Assembly (NCBI GenBank): GCA_010279815.1
Contig: QEOQ01000506.1
Span: 133,814 to 197,813, forward strand
Origin: Brachionus plicatilis
Lineage: Eukaryota > Rotifera > Eurotatoria > Ploima > Brachionidae
Length of the DNA: 64,000 nucleotides
Direction of reading: 5' to 3'
The notes beneath the pieces are model-generated. The model saw nothing but the letters and a program-made list of their open reading frames with translations, searched no databases and had not been told where the DNA came from. Below, one piece after another: positions 24,534 to 36,107 of this stretch (position 1 is the stretch's first letter; the number at the start of each line of letters is the position of its first letter). Made by a program: the position numbers and the translations under genes.

Positions 24534-25352
24534 AGTAAACGCTATAATTGTAAAATTTTTATCTCTAAAAGTTATAAATTTTGATGCTAAATAAAACAAT
24601 TTTAATTATCAAAAATGTTTTTTTTAATTATGTTTCTTATCGATTTTAGCCGAAAACCTGATTTAAAATGTGAATAAAATTGTTTTAGGCATGAAAGTTC
24701 GCATATCTGTACATTTTTCAGCATTCCAATAATTAATCATTTTGATTATTGAAATTTCGAATTCAAATTGAATATTTCCTAAATGAATTTTTTCTTAAAG
24801 ATGACATTTTTTTTGTCTTAAATATTAAGCGAAATTTAAAGTTAAACTCATTCGAAGTTGAAATGAATATTTTAGTTTAAGAAATTAAAAAATAATATTC
24901 ACTAATGTTTTTGCAAAGAATTTTAAAATATAACCTTCAAAATCCCAATTGTTTTGGTTTCATTCTTTTTCATCTTATCCTGAATGAGTAAATTTTTTTA
25001 TCAATAAATTTTAAATCTACTATGGTGATGATCAGATGTTACTTTAATTAAATATTTTTTTCAAAGAAAAAACAACATTAGAACAAAAATTTTATCTTTT
25101 TAAATATGATTAATTAATTCCAATATTTTTTTAACCGATTTTTATTCAAACCTATTTTTAATTTTACTGCTTCTTTTAAATTTAAAGTGAAAAATTTCTA
25201 AAAAAAAATTGCTTAAAATTTCTTAATAAATAGTTTCAATTATTGTCAAAAGTTAAAAATCTAAAAATCAGATCTAGCATAATATAAGAAAAAACATGGT
25301 CAAAAAAGAATCAGTGTTCAAGCATGATCAAAATAAAAGTAGCAAAAGAATA
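24534..25352. other. Intergenic upstream of KDM3-like gene
   Basis: AT-rich, no exon identified. Could contain missed N-terminal exons of the KDM3-like gene, but no reading frame with KDM3 features was found. Confidence 0.4.
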
Positions 25353-25354
25353 TA

Positions 25355-25880
25355 CAGTCAATAACCGGTTATCCGTAATTTTTTATCCGGAATTTTCGAT
25401 TATCCGGAATCAATTTTCGGACCAGCACTTTTTGATTTTTTACTTTGAACTTTTTAACTTCCTACTTTTTAGGCTTTGAGCTAATTAGAACAGTATTGCT
25501 TCCTGTTAAACCTTAATATATAAACATAAACGATGTGAGTCATTAAGTTATTCTCATTAAAAATGACAAGACCTATGTATCAAGTCCCTAAGCCTCGCAA
25601 GAACGCTAGTAAAAAAGTTATCGATACTCCGATTGCAAAAAGGTTGTTCTTAACTTTGTTCAGCGGGAGGAGATCATCACTAAGAAAAAGAATGGGTGCT
25701 GCTCAAAAAAACTTGCGCTAGATTATATGGTTGGCTTGAGTACGATTTACGACATTATCGCCAAAGGTTCAGCAGAACTTAGCAAATTCAGAACAAATCG
25801 TGTTATCCGGAAAATTTATTATCCGGACGACTTTGAAAAAAAAAACTCGAATCTCATTCCGGATAACCGGTTATTGACTG
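25355..25880 (+). mobile_element. Pogo/Tigger-type deletion derivative
   Basis: Terminal inverted repeats: cagtcaataaccggttatcc at 25355 and ggataaccggttattgactg ending at 25880. They are flanked by a TA target duplication (25353-25354 and 25881-25882). Subterminal ttatccgga motifs are repeated. The interior (25563-25800) keeps a broken reading frame with IITKKKNGCCSKKLALDYMV and GLSTIYDIIAKGS, which match the CENP-B-like helix-turn-helix at the N-terminus of Tigger/jerky transposases. The DDE domain is absent, so the 526 bp element is non-autonomous. Confidence 0.85.
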
Positions 25881-26629
25881 TATATAGATAGCAATGGTTC
25901 TACTAAATATTTAAAATTTTTAGTTGATTGTCTATAGCTCTTAAAAGGAGCGATTTTTACAGGTGAACCTCTAGTACTGTAATTAGTCCTCTAGACTGTA
26001 TTTTGAAATTATTATAAATGAAAATGTACCCGAAAAGAGTATTTCTTACGAAAAAAACCCTCTATCATTTTAAAAATAAAAACCTATGTTACAACTCAAA
26101 AGTTGAAATTTTAAAATAATTTAAAAAATTTTATCTCAATAGTGATGGAAATTTGATTTGTAATACCTTGGTAAATATCTTTAGGACTTTAATTGAATAT
26201 GTTTTTGATTTTAAATAAATTTTTTTTCCTTGTTTGAACTCAAAATCAAGGCTCTCAAGGCTTGATGTTTTTTTAAATATTTCAATTAATTATGAGTATA
26301 AATTCTCCAACGACAGTTCGTGAAATATTCTGGTAAAATCTTTAGATGTAATTAAGCTTGATTGTGTTGAAGTTAGTTTTAGTAAGGAATTTGTCTAGAA
26401 TTTAAAAAAAGAACAATTATTAAAAATGTTGTCTCAATATCAAATATTAAAGTTACATGATTTCTGTCATTTTTGTAAAAAAAAAATTATGCTAAACTGT
26501 TAAACAAAACTGAATAATATATTGAAAATTTTATTATATTACAATAAAACTAATTTTAAAAATTCACTGAGAATAATTTAAATTTGAGCTGTTTATTCAG
26601 TTTGAAAAATTAATTCAATTTTTAAAAAA

Positions 26630-28097
26630 ATGAGCGATAAAGAAAAAATAATAAGTTCGCAATCATCTAGCGATGAGTATATCAGCAAGGTAACATTTTA
26701 AAAAAAAATAATTAACAACTCGGCTAATGAAATAAAAAAGCTCAATAAACAAACTGCTTCTGATTCTTCTTCAAAAGAAAATATTTCCATTGAATTAAAC
26801 ATTTTTAACGAAGAAAAAAAGTAAGCTAATTTTCTCAAGTTAAATTTTTTTTAAAATAATTAATTTAGAAAATTTTTTAATTGTAAAAAAATTTGTGTAA
26901 GAACTGCTCATTTGCTATTGGTACTATTTGTGACTGGAAATTTATTTTTTCAAAATACAAGTAAGCAATAAAAATTTTCATATCACCAAAAATAATATGT
27001 TTTATTAAAGAACTCCGGGATGCTCTGATTCGACGTGATTACGTTTATCTATTTTGTTTTGTCAGTTTGACTTATTCATCTCTATTATTCTTTTTCTTAA
27101 CTTGTTTTAAAAATCCTGGATATGTTGAAAAACAGCAAGTGGTACTAATATTTAAAAAATATTTAATATGCAAATTTTTAAATTTCATTCAAAGGAGTGT
27201 CGCAGAAATTTTCAAAATGATGGACTACCAAATATAAAGCTCAGATTTTGTACTTATTGTCATTTAGAGGTAATCTTTATGTATCTTTATGTATTTTAGA
27301 AATAAAAGATTTCGCAAAAATTTGAAATTTTTATTGAGATTTTTGCACTATAAATCAGCAGAATAAAGATAATTTTTATTAAGCAACCGATTCGAAGCCG
27401 ACATTGTGAAGAGTGTCGCAGAGTAATTTTTAATTTAAATAGAATAATTAAAAATATTTAACATGATTGTTTTTAAAGTGTGTGAATAAATTCGATCATC
27501 ATTGGTAAGCTGAAAAAATTTAATTTTCATCTAAAAATTGTAAAAATTTTTAGTCCTTGGTTGGAAACGTGTATTGGTGAAAAAAATCATAAATATTTTT
27601 GGCTTTTTGTTGGAACAACAAACATTCTAATTTGTTGGTGTATCGAGATTACTTGGTAAATTATATTCATTTAAATTAAGCTTTAAATATTAATTTTGTC
27701 TTTATCTAGGAGCTCATTTGTGAGTTATTCAAAGTGGTCTACATGGCTTTTAAAGAATCTTCTTTTTCTTTTCGATGCTCAAGTTCTAGTCATTTCTTTT
27801 TTCCTGACATTATCTTTATTTCTAATTCATACTTATTTTATGATTACAAACACAACGACGTGGGAAAAATTCTCAAGAAAAAACATAACTTATTTGAAAA
27901 TTTTAAAGAATGAATCCAATAATCCATTTCACCAAAGCTATCTAAAAAATGTATATTTATTTTTGTTTGGTCCTAGAGATAACACATGGGAGAACGTATA
28001 CGCTGCATTTTTTAAAAACAATCTGAAAGAGTCAAATATGAGCAACAATAATTCGGAAAATGAGGTTCAAGTCAAAATCGAAAAAACAAAACATTAG
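26630..28097 (+). CDS. ZDHHC12-like protein S-acyltransferase
   Basis: Nine exons join in frame: 26630-26689, 26741-26820, 26869-26960, 27011-27141, 27195-27269, 27384-27422, 27479-27504, 27554-27655 and 27710-28097 (330 aa). A Ser-rich N-terminus is followed by two hydrophobic segments (AHLLLVLFVTGNLFF; YVYLFCFVSLTYSSLLFFFL) and the motif NPGYV. The Cys-rich domain is CTYCHLE - QPIRSRHCEECRR - [20 protein letters not shown]; the active-site Cys of DHHC is assembled across an intron (tg|t). Two more membrane segments precede NTTTWE and NPF. The RHCEECRR and NTTTWE signatures are like ZDHHC12. Family role: palmitoylation of cysteines from palmitoyl-CoA at Golgi/ER membranes. Introns are short; one of 51 nt and one of 49 nt. 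Confidence 0.9.
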
Positions 28098-29454
28098 TTC
28101 AAATTTTGTCATCTATTCTATAAAATTATTAATTAAAATTTATTTATCTTTCTAGTCACTAATTTTTGATTATTAAAATTTCTACTGTTCAAAAAAAAAT
28201 ATTGAAATTTTTCTTGTTTAATATCTATGGTTATAGTTATTTTACTGTTCTCTCATATTTAAAAAGTACTAATTGGTTAATTTTTTGTTTGGAATTTTTT
28301 TTATTTTGGTTTACAAGCCATTTTTTAAATAATTACTAATAAAATATTTTGTTTTTTCTTGAATATAAATTAGAAAAATCGATTTTAAGTAAATTTTATA
28401 AGGAAAAAGAATACAAATTATTAATTTTAAGCATCTTTCGGGCTCATTGATAATCGATTAATCGGTTCAAATGAATAAAAAAAAATTTAAAAATTATTGA
28501 ATTTCAAATTTTAAGTTTAAACACAAATTTAAAAAAAAATAAATAAAATTATAAAATTAGTTCGATGAAGTAAAATTTAGTATATTTTAAAAATTGAAAA
28601 CATTTATAAAGATTTCAACAATTATTCAGATTTCAAGAATTTTGGAACTAATGCTCATCAAGACTAAAGTCAATTTAATAAAGCAAAAAATTAAATGTAC
28701 CAAGAAACAGTAATAAAATAACCAAAGAATAAGAAGCTTTTTGTATTCATTTTAAAAGTTCCGATTTTCTTAGTTTGTAAAATAACGAAAAATGATTTTT
28801 GGGTACTGTATTTTTAGTGAAAAAAATAGGAATTTATAAAACGCTTTTAATATATACAATGAGACCCCGTAATAAGTTTAAATAAATGTTCCTATACTTT
28901 TTCATTCAATCAAGAGAAAATTTTTCAATTTCAAAAATGTAAAAAAGGAAAACATACATACACATTAATTTGATTTTTTTTTAAGTCTAAATAAATTTAT
29001 AAACATGAAAAAAACACATAAAAATTATTCAAATTCATGCCAGGATGTTTCATAGGCTGACTTCTGATTAAATGATCAAACTGAATTAAGCTAAATCTAG
29101 TGCTTTATAAATCACTTATTAGTTCAATTAATATTAATCGCCGAACTACATTTCGGCGTATACTAAATCACTAGTTTAGCATGTTTTTATTAATCAATAA
29201 AGGTAAATGTTATTACATTTGAAATTTAAAAATATTTACATTCAATCATAATTTAAAACTAAAGGTATTTAACCAAAAATTTAAAATTATTTATATTAAA
29301 GTAACGTTTTATTTGCGCTTATTCATATTTCTAACTTTATTGAAAGATAAAAAATTATGCTTGAATTTAAAGCAAAAACTAGCTCGTAAAGATATAAATG
29401 TAAAATAATAGAAATAAATTAAATTTGGATTACTTTGTTTAGTTTTAAATAAGA
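28098..29454. other. Intergenic, AT-rich
   Basis: No exon seen. A perfect 7 bp stem hairpin (cgccgaa/ttcggcg, 29139-29158) lies inside a wider imperfect inverted repeat (aatctagtg ... cactagttt), perhaps a tiny MITE. Confidence 0.5.
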
Positions 29455-32400
29455 ATGAACTCAATTGACTCAGCAGTTACACTTTCTAAAGAAAAAGTAA
29501 CCAAGCTTTTAATATTATAATGGTAAAATTGATTTTCTTAGATCCAAGAAACTTCCAAGGATAATGAAAATGGCTTTATAGTTCAAAGTTCGAATAGTTA
29601 TGCTATTAACAAATGGAATGTAGATAAAGTATTGGAATGGCTCAATAAAAAATTTCCATCAAATTACGAAAATTATAAAGATTTATTCATTCTCAACCAA
29701 ATAACTGGCGAAGCATTGCTAGAGTTTAATTCAAAAAGCTTGTCCTGTATGAACATTATCGACAAAAATTTCAGGTAAAAAAAATTAAACATAAATTAGA
29801 AAACAGAATCAAACTCAGGTGAAAAAAAAACTAATATTTATCATTAAAAGTTTTTTTTGATTCTTTAAAAAAAAATTTATAAGTTTTTAAAATTTAATTA
29901 AGACAAAAAAACTTGAATATTTTAATTTTTTAAGCTCATTTAAAAAGTGAACAATAATTTTTATTCAGAATATTTTTTATTAGATAGGGTTTTACTTTTT
30001 AATGCTTTTAAATGTTTTCTGAGTAATACGGTTTGAAAAATTTTCTCTAGACTCAAATTTGAACATTTGATTAAAACCATTTCTTGTTCTTTTTGTTTCA
30101 TGTCGGAGCCGATTTCAAATGAGTGATACAAAAGAAAAAAATTTTAAATAATATATTTAAAATTAAAAAGATAATAAAATAAACAAAAAATCTGGACTGT
30201 TTTCTACCAGAGATTTCTTTATATAATATGATATTTCTGGCAGTTTAAAAAATTGACCACTCTAATTACATTTTTAAAAACTATATACAGCATGGACAAA
30301 AATAAATAAATTTTTAAAATCGATTGAAACTGGTTTGAAATTGATTTTGATGAGATAAGATTAGATTTTATCTACAAGTTCTTGTTGTAGTCAATTAGTT
30401 TTTTCAATTTTCAAATCATTGGTAAAGTATTTACAAAAAAAATTACAAATTTTAGTTCTTGATTCTTGACTCTTGTTCCTAGTTATTTATTAAATTATTA
30501 TTTTTTTGACTAAAATAAATTAAAATTTAATTATTATTCAATTCCTGAAAAATATTTTCTTCATTTTTTATTAGTATGCCAATAATATTATAATTAAATT
30601 TTATTCAGAATTGTTTAAAAGTCCTACTTAAAAACTTTAAATTTAGTGACTTTAACTTGGCCGCCACAATAAGTACCTGGAACGGCAAAAAATTTATGTG
30701 GCTTGAATTTAGAAAAAAAATTTAAGTTAGGACTTGGCCTTTAATTTGAGGATTCTAAACAACTCAATTTTATTTTTTTCTATTTATTTTATTTAAGTAC
30801 ATATAAAAAAGGTTTTCAGGGTTCTTATGCTATGACATTCAAATTATGACGTACAAAACCTTTTTTTAACAATTAATTTTTTCATACCGCTTTTTTAAGT
30901 ATTTGCTTCATTCCCATCATCTCTGAATAATACTATAAAATATAATTAGAGATAAAGTCAGGTAGTTTGTAAGGAAGTTACACTTTACTTATACTGTAAT
31001 TTTTGTTGGCATTATTTTTAAGAAAATAAAATATAAAATTCAACCAGCAAATAAAATTTTAAATAATCTTTGCATAAAAATAAATTAAGACTTGAACGAT
31101 TTTTGACTACTGCTAAAAAAATCTTTTTTATAAATTATTGTAAAGAATTTCAAAAAATAAGTTACTCGGAAATTATTGATCTAAATTTGTATTAACTATT
31201 CTTTTACTTATTATTTTTCCTTTTTGCTTTAATTTTCTATTATATTTTATGCGTAGCCGAAATTGGCGTTAATTGAATCAATAACTAAGAGTTATAATAT
31301 TTTTTTTTTTTAAATTCATATTTTTTATGCAATCGTTTTGATATGTTTTTATTCTACTCTCTTTTTGGCTTTTTTCATTTTTAATTGAAAGAAAAATTTG
31401 ACATGGTTATTTATTATTGAAAAAATATCAGTATAATGGCTAGATACTGATTTTAGATAAAAGGAAATGGGAAAACTTTTTAAATTAATGTTTAAATTAA
31501 TTGTTCAATTTTTAAGAGAACAAATACTGTTGGAAATCTCATTGCTACGAATAAGAAATGAATACGAATTTATACGGCGATTCAGAACACAATCAACAAA
31601 TTGATATAGAATTTATTTAATTTTATTTTTTAGACGAATTTAATTATTTTTTGGGCGCTTTTTGATTGAAACTAGAGAAAAATATTGTAAAATAAAATAT
31701 ATAGAAAAATTAATTTTTTTCTTATCTCAATTTTCTTTGCTATATTTGTAATGTATTGTGTTGATCCTTGCAACAAAATTAAACACTTCGGAGATTCTTC
31801 GGAATCTAAAATTCTCAGTCACGATGAAAATACAAGTCTTAACTCCAACAAGACAGATATTTCTATGGATTTCAAAAATCTTAATTTATCTCATTCATTC
31901 AGTGATAAAAATTCGCTTGAATCAAGTATTCTAGATGAACAAAATACAAGTAGAAGAATTATTTACACAAAAGTAAAAATTAGACAATTGAATTTTTTGT
32001 TAAACTTTTTTTCAAGGAGTTTTTATTAAATTTGAGAATGAGGGAAGCCTCAAGGACTTTTCCAGATAACTTGCTACCTAAGCAAGAAGGGTTGTTTTTG
32101 TTTATTTCTAGATGATAAAAATTACTTCTTTTTATTAAGGGAAAACATCTATTGGGATCCAGAAAAATATTTCGATTGTATCAAAGGTTCAGATTCAAAT
32201 ATAAAAAGTAAGAGAATAAATTTATCAAATAAATTTTAGTAATTAATTAAAACCTAAAAAAGACCTTCATCAAAAAAAGCTTGCTCAATCAAAACAAATT
32301 GATTTGAATCAAATAAATTATTGCTTTCATTTTGGTTTATTTAGAAATAAAAATCCACTTGACTCAGGTGAACAATTAGACGTGTATTTATGTGAACCAT

Positions 32401-32965
32401 TTTTTACTAATGATATCTATGTAAACCTTGATTGTTTGAAAGGATCACTGCAACAATTTAGTTCAATAATAAATGTGTACTGCAATAATCAGCTAACCAA
32501 CTTTTTAGAATTGGAATCTTTGAAAAAAGAAAATGTTTTTTTTGCATTTAATATAAATGTGTGGCACCGGGTCAAATATTTATCTAATGTTCAAAATGAG
32601 CCAGGTAGTTTTTGAAAAATTAATCCAAATAATTATTTTTTTATTTTCTAGAATACTTAAATGTGTTATGTATTGATAATGGCAAAAAATTCAAGTCGAA
32701 CACATTCTTGCCATGTCCGAGAGAATTTTCAGATATTCCGCCATTTGGCATTAGAATTTCTCTAGCTGGATGTCCAAAAGAATTCCATTTACCTTTAGTA
32801 TCAAATTTTACTAAAAATTTAAATAATTTTAAAATGAAAATTTTATTTTACAACAAACAAAAATCAAAATACTATGTCGAATTGTTCAATGATCAAAGAA
32901 TATCACTTAATCACGTGATAAATCCAAAATTTCAAAAAGAATTATTTTTACATGCAGACGATTAG
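29455..32965 (+). CDS. Putative SAM-Tudor domain protein
   Basis: SAM exons 29455-29496 and 29542-29774 encode a short leader and WNVDKVLEWLNKKF ... LFILNQITGEALLEF, a SAM domain. Tudor exons 32017-32090, 32140-32207, 32263-32604 and 32652-32965 encode EQLDVYLCEPFF, then LNVLCIDNGKKF and PPFGIRISLAGCP, then YYVELFNDQRISLNHVI; this is the layout of an extended Tudor domain. A linker exon ends at 31972. It starts at an acceptor (31819), which joins the SAM exons in the correct phase (408 aa total), or at its own ATG at 31751, giving a separate 339 aa Tudor gene. Tudor domains of this kind bind methyl-arginine ligands, commonly in germ granules; SAM domains mediate oligomerisation or RNA/protein contacts. 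The join across a 2 kb intron is inference; the two domain calls are firmer. Confidence 0.65.
29775..31750. other. Probable long intron between SAM and Tudor exons
   Basis: AT-rich DNA without recognisable coding sequence. If the SAM and Tudor parts are separate genes, this would be intergenic and would hold the promoter of the Tudor gene. Confidence 0.45.
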
Positions 32966-33434
32966 AATGTCAAATTGGAATTTATCTTCTTAACAAAAAT
33001 TCAAAGCCAGCCCAAAAATATTCTCAGCTATGATATTACATAAACTATTCCGAATGATAGCTTCATAAAAATAAACTTAATTAGCTAAACTTATGTCGTT
33101 TACTTTCGTTTCTTAACTTCAGCATCATTTTTTTTCCCAATTAACACCTTTCGCATTTTCTCTCATTTAATTTCCTACATTGAAACAGATAAATTCTTCC
33201 TGTTGAAAATATCATAGCCAATCCTTCAATTGTATTAAACTTAATTATCCAATAAATTATTTTTTACTCTTAAAAATTTTTCACTTAATTGATCTTGGAT
33301 TAAACTAAATTAAAATCAGATGTTACAGTCTTGAAACAGTTTTTTAAACAATTTTGTTCAAATTACTGGTCATATTTAAGTCACTTTAATTTTCAAAAAA
33401 GCAAGAAAAAAATTAATTAAAAAAGATATACAAA
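32966..33434. other. Intergenic upstream of homeobox gene 1
   Basis: Contains the 3' flank of the Tudor gene and presumably the first homeobox promoter. No definite core element seen. Confidence 0.5.
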
Positions 33435-34362
33435 ATGAATAGATATCAAGACAACATTAGCCCAGAACCAAACATTGGTCTAAATTTGAACGAATGCTAC
33501 AAAACACCCAACTTGCAACAATATTCAAGTGTATATTCCATTAATCAGTTGTATCCTACACCACCATCTGACTCCGACTCGAGTCCAGCGACTGAACAAA
33601 GCAGTAAGATAAGTACAGACAACTTTTCAACTCCAATTTTGGGCTACTATGACCAAAACAGCTTTAACAATGAGTCTCAAGATGGTTCTTTATATCGAAA
33701 AATTCACCATGAGGAGAAAAATGCTCAACCAAATGTGGACTTGAAGTCAACCTCAAGATTCAAGCGAAGATCAAGGACCACATACACCAAAACTCAATTG
33801 GATGCATTGGAATCAACTTTTCAAAAAACTCACTATCCGGAAATCCGAGTAGTAGACGATTTATCTTCAATGCTAAATTTATCCACTGAAAGAATAAGCA
33901 TTTGGTTTCAAAATCGTAGAGCTAGATTCAAAAAGGCCAGAAAATTGGAGACCCAAGAGAATCGATTAGCTATGGATGGTTCAAATCAACTACCTAACAA
34001 TGGCTATAATTATTCGACCGGCTATACAATGCCAAACTATCAAAATATAGTTTCTGCTAAACAGGACAATTTTCCTTTAAATAGAAATATTTTTAGTTCA
34101 TTTGCTCCGATTCAGGAAGACCAGAGTTTAAGAACCCCTTTTTCTGACAATCTAAATAATCCAAACTACTATAGCCAAACACCTGGAATGCAGCAATCTC
34201 TGAGCACATCTTTAGCTTTTTATCAAAATCATCTAACGCCAAAAACGTAAAATTTAGAAAATTTTATAATATTCTTTATTTAAATTTTTTTAATTTAGAT
34301 CCGCATACTATCAGTCATATCCTATTTTGTATCCACCATATCAAAGCTCAAATATTCAATAG
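33435..34362 (+). CDS. Paired-like (Q50) homeobox protein, copy 1
   Basis: Exons 33435-34246 and 34299-34362 (291 aa). The homeodomain is about residues 110-169: KRRSRTTYTKTQLDALESTF, then KTHYPEIRVVDDLSSM, then ERISIWFQNRRARFKKARK. It has paired-class THYP and Gln at position 50 (residue 159), but no paired domain. Outside it are Ser/Pro/Asn-rich segments (YPTPPSDSDSSP before the domain) and a C-terminal tail rich in Tyr and Pro (QSYPILYPPYQSS). The homeodomain is uninterrupted by introns. It is predicted to be a sequence-specific nuclear transcription factor. I cannot assign a named PRD-class family; the sequence is divergent. Copy 2 lies 200 bp downstream in the same orientation. An aataaa signal follows near 34446. 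Confidence 0.9.
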
Positions 34363-34559
34363 ATTTTTAAAAACATATTTTTATTTAATTTTTTTTTTGT
34401 TCAAAATTAATTTTTTTTTTGATTTTTTTTTATAACCGAATGTTAAATAAAATTTGAAAATATAAATACAGTGTTTTATTTTGATCGTTGCTTTAATCCA
34501 TTATTAAATAAAGTTTTTTTTTTAAATTGTAAAAATCCGTTTTATGCTGCCCGATTAAA

Positions 34560-36107
34560 ATGCCATCCTACGAGACCCAATATAACTGTGAGAATTCGTC
34601 CCAAGGATATTCTCTAGATCAATATGAAGCATCGACTGATAGCAACTCTAGTAGTCCGCGGACTCAATATTCGAATTCTTCACTCAAAGCAAGAGATAGT
34701 TATCCAACTCCTTCCACAGACTCTAGCAACGAGCCAGATGAATCGACTTCTTTTAATTACCCTTTTAGTGCATTAAATGCATGTGATCCTTATAAATGTA
34801 AGAAAATTTTTAAACAAATTTGACAAAAATTACTTTTTAAATTAGTAATGAAATTTGGGGAGAATAACTTTAATAATTTGATGTACAATGGAAATCAGTT
34901 GGAACAATTTTTAAACTCAGGTGAAAATAGAATATCTTATAATGGAGAAAATGTTTTGCAATCCTATTCAGTGGCAAATTTTGATCCCAATTTTGTACCA
35001 AATAGATTACCTCTAAACAATCAAAATACCGAACCAGAGCCCAAACCGACAAGGTTGAGCACATCACCAAAAATTCAGAATACTGACGATATTTCTCAGC
35101 AATTTCTAATGCAACCACCTGACTCTGATTCCATTGAGGCTGCCACTGCCAACGCCAAAAGAAAGCGCCCCCAAAGAAGATCACGAACAAAATTCGAGAA
35201 AGAACAGGTTATTTTTTTTTTCTTTTTTATTTTAAAAGTAAATAAATTTATTTATTTAAATACCTTTTCAAATTAGCTCGACATTTTGGAATCAACCTTT
35301 CAAAAAACTCATTATCCCGATGTAAATCTGATAGACAGAATATCTAGAATGTGTAATTTGACAACTGAACGTATTAGTGTTTGGTTTCAAAATCGTCGCG
35401 CTCGTTTTAAACGAACGAAAAAAGGACAAAAAGAAGAGCCGGCTATTCCTGACCATAATCCTATTTTGGAAGAATTGGGACTTTACAATAGTTCTGAATT
35501 GGAAAAGAGCAATTTAAACAAATTTGAAGAGCAAAGAAACGAAAATGCACCAAGTCCTTTAAATGAAAATCAAAACGAAAGCGAAATACGTCAACCAGAA
35601 GAAACCCCAGGAAATAATCACAAGCCAATATTTAATCCAATGACTTTACCAGCAAATAAAAGCTGTCAGAATTTATCGCAAAATTATTATATGCCATTAA
35701 ATAAAGCTGAACCATATTATTACCAAGATAATAATAACCAGCTGGAAAAATCTCAGTTGAATGAGCCAGCCGACGAGCAGAACAGCAGTTCTTCTCCATC
35801 CTCTCGGAATTCTTCCCCAAAACCCCAATCGAATAGTTCTACGCCATCGCCTAATCCAGAAGAAACTTCTCAAAATTTCTATGCTCAATTACCAAACACA
35901 ATAAACCAATATTCTCTGCCAGCTGCAATGAATTACCAATCGGGACTTGGAAATTTTTATTATATGCCTCCAATTCAGACATACGCTCAAAATTTACCGA
36001 GCATTTTCCAACCATACATGGACCATAATAAACCTGATATTTCAAATTTGGGTTATTTTCATGGATTTAATCCTCAAACTCTTCCAAGCTATTACGGAAG
36101 TGTTTAG
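34560..36107 (+). CDS. Paired-like (Q50) homeobox protein, copy 2
   Basis: Exons 34560-34797, 34846-35207 and 35277-36107 (476 aa). The homeodomain, about residues 189-248, is split by an intron exactly between Gln12 and Leu13: RRSRTKFEKEQ | LDILESTFQKTHYPDV, then ERISVWFQNRRARFKRTKK. It shares with copy 1 the THYP motif, Gln50 and the RARFK end, and both have a YPTP...DS motif upstream, so the two are tandem paralogues. The long C-terminal part is Ser/Pro/Asn/Gln-rich (SSSSPSSRNSSPKPQSNSS) and Tyr-rich, as in activation domains. It is predicted to be a transcription factor; targets unknown. A polyadenylation signal aataaa is near 36471. Confidence 0.9.

Noticed and set aside
32101..32125. 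Coding of DDKNYFFLLRE after the ttctag acceptor in the Tudor gene
   Set aside because: It requires a phase that produces a stop; the acceptor ttattaag at 32139 keeps the frame open and has a better pyrimidine tract.
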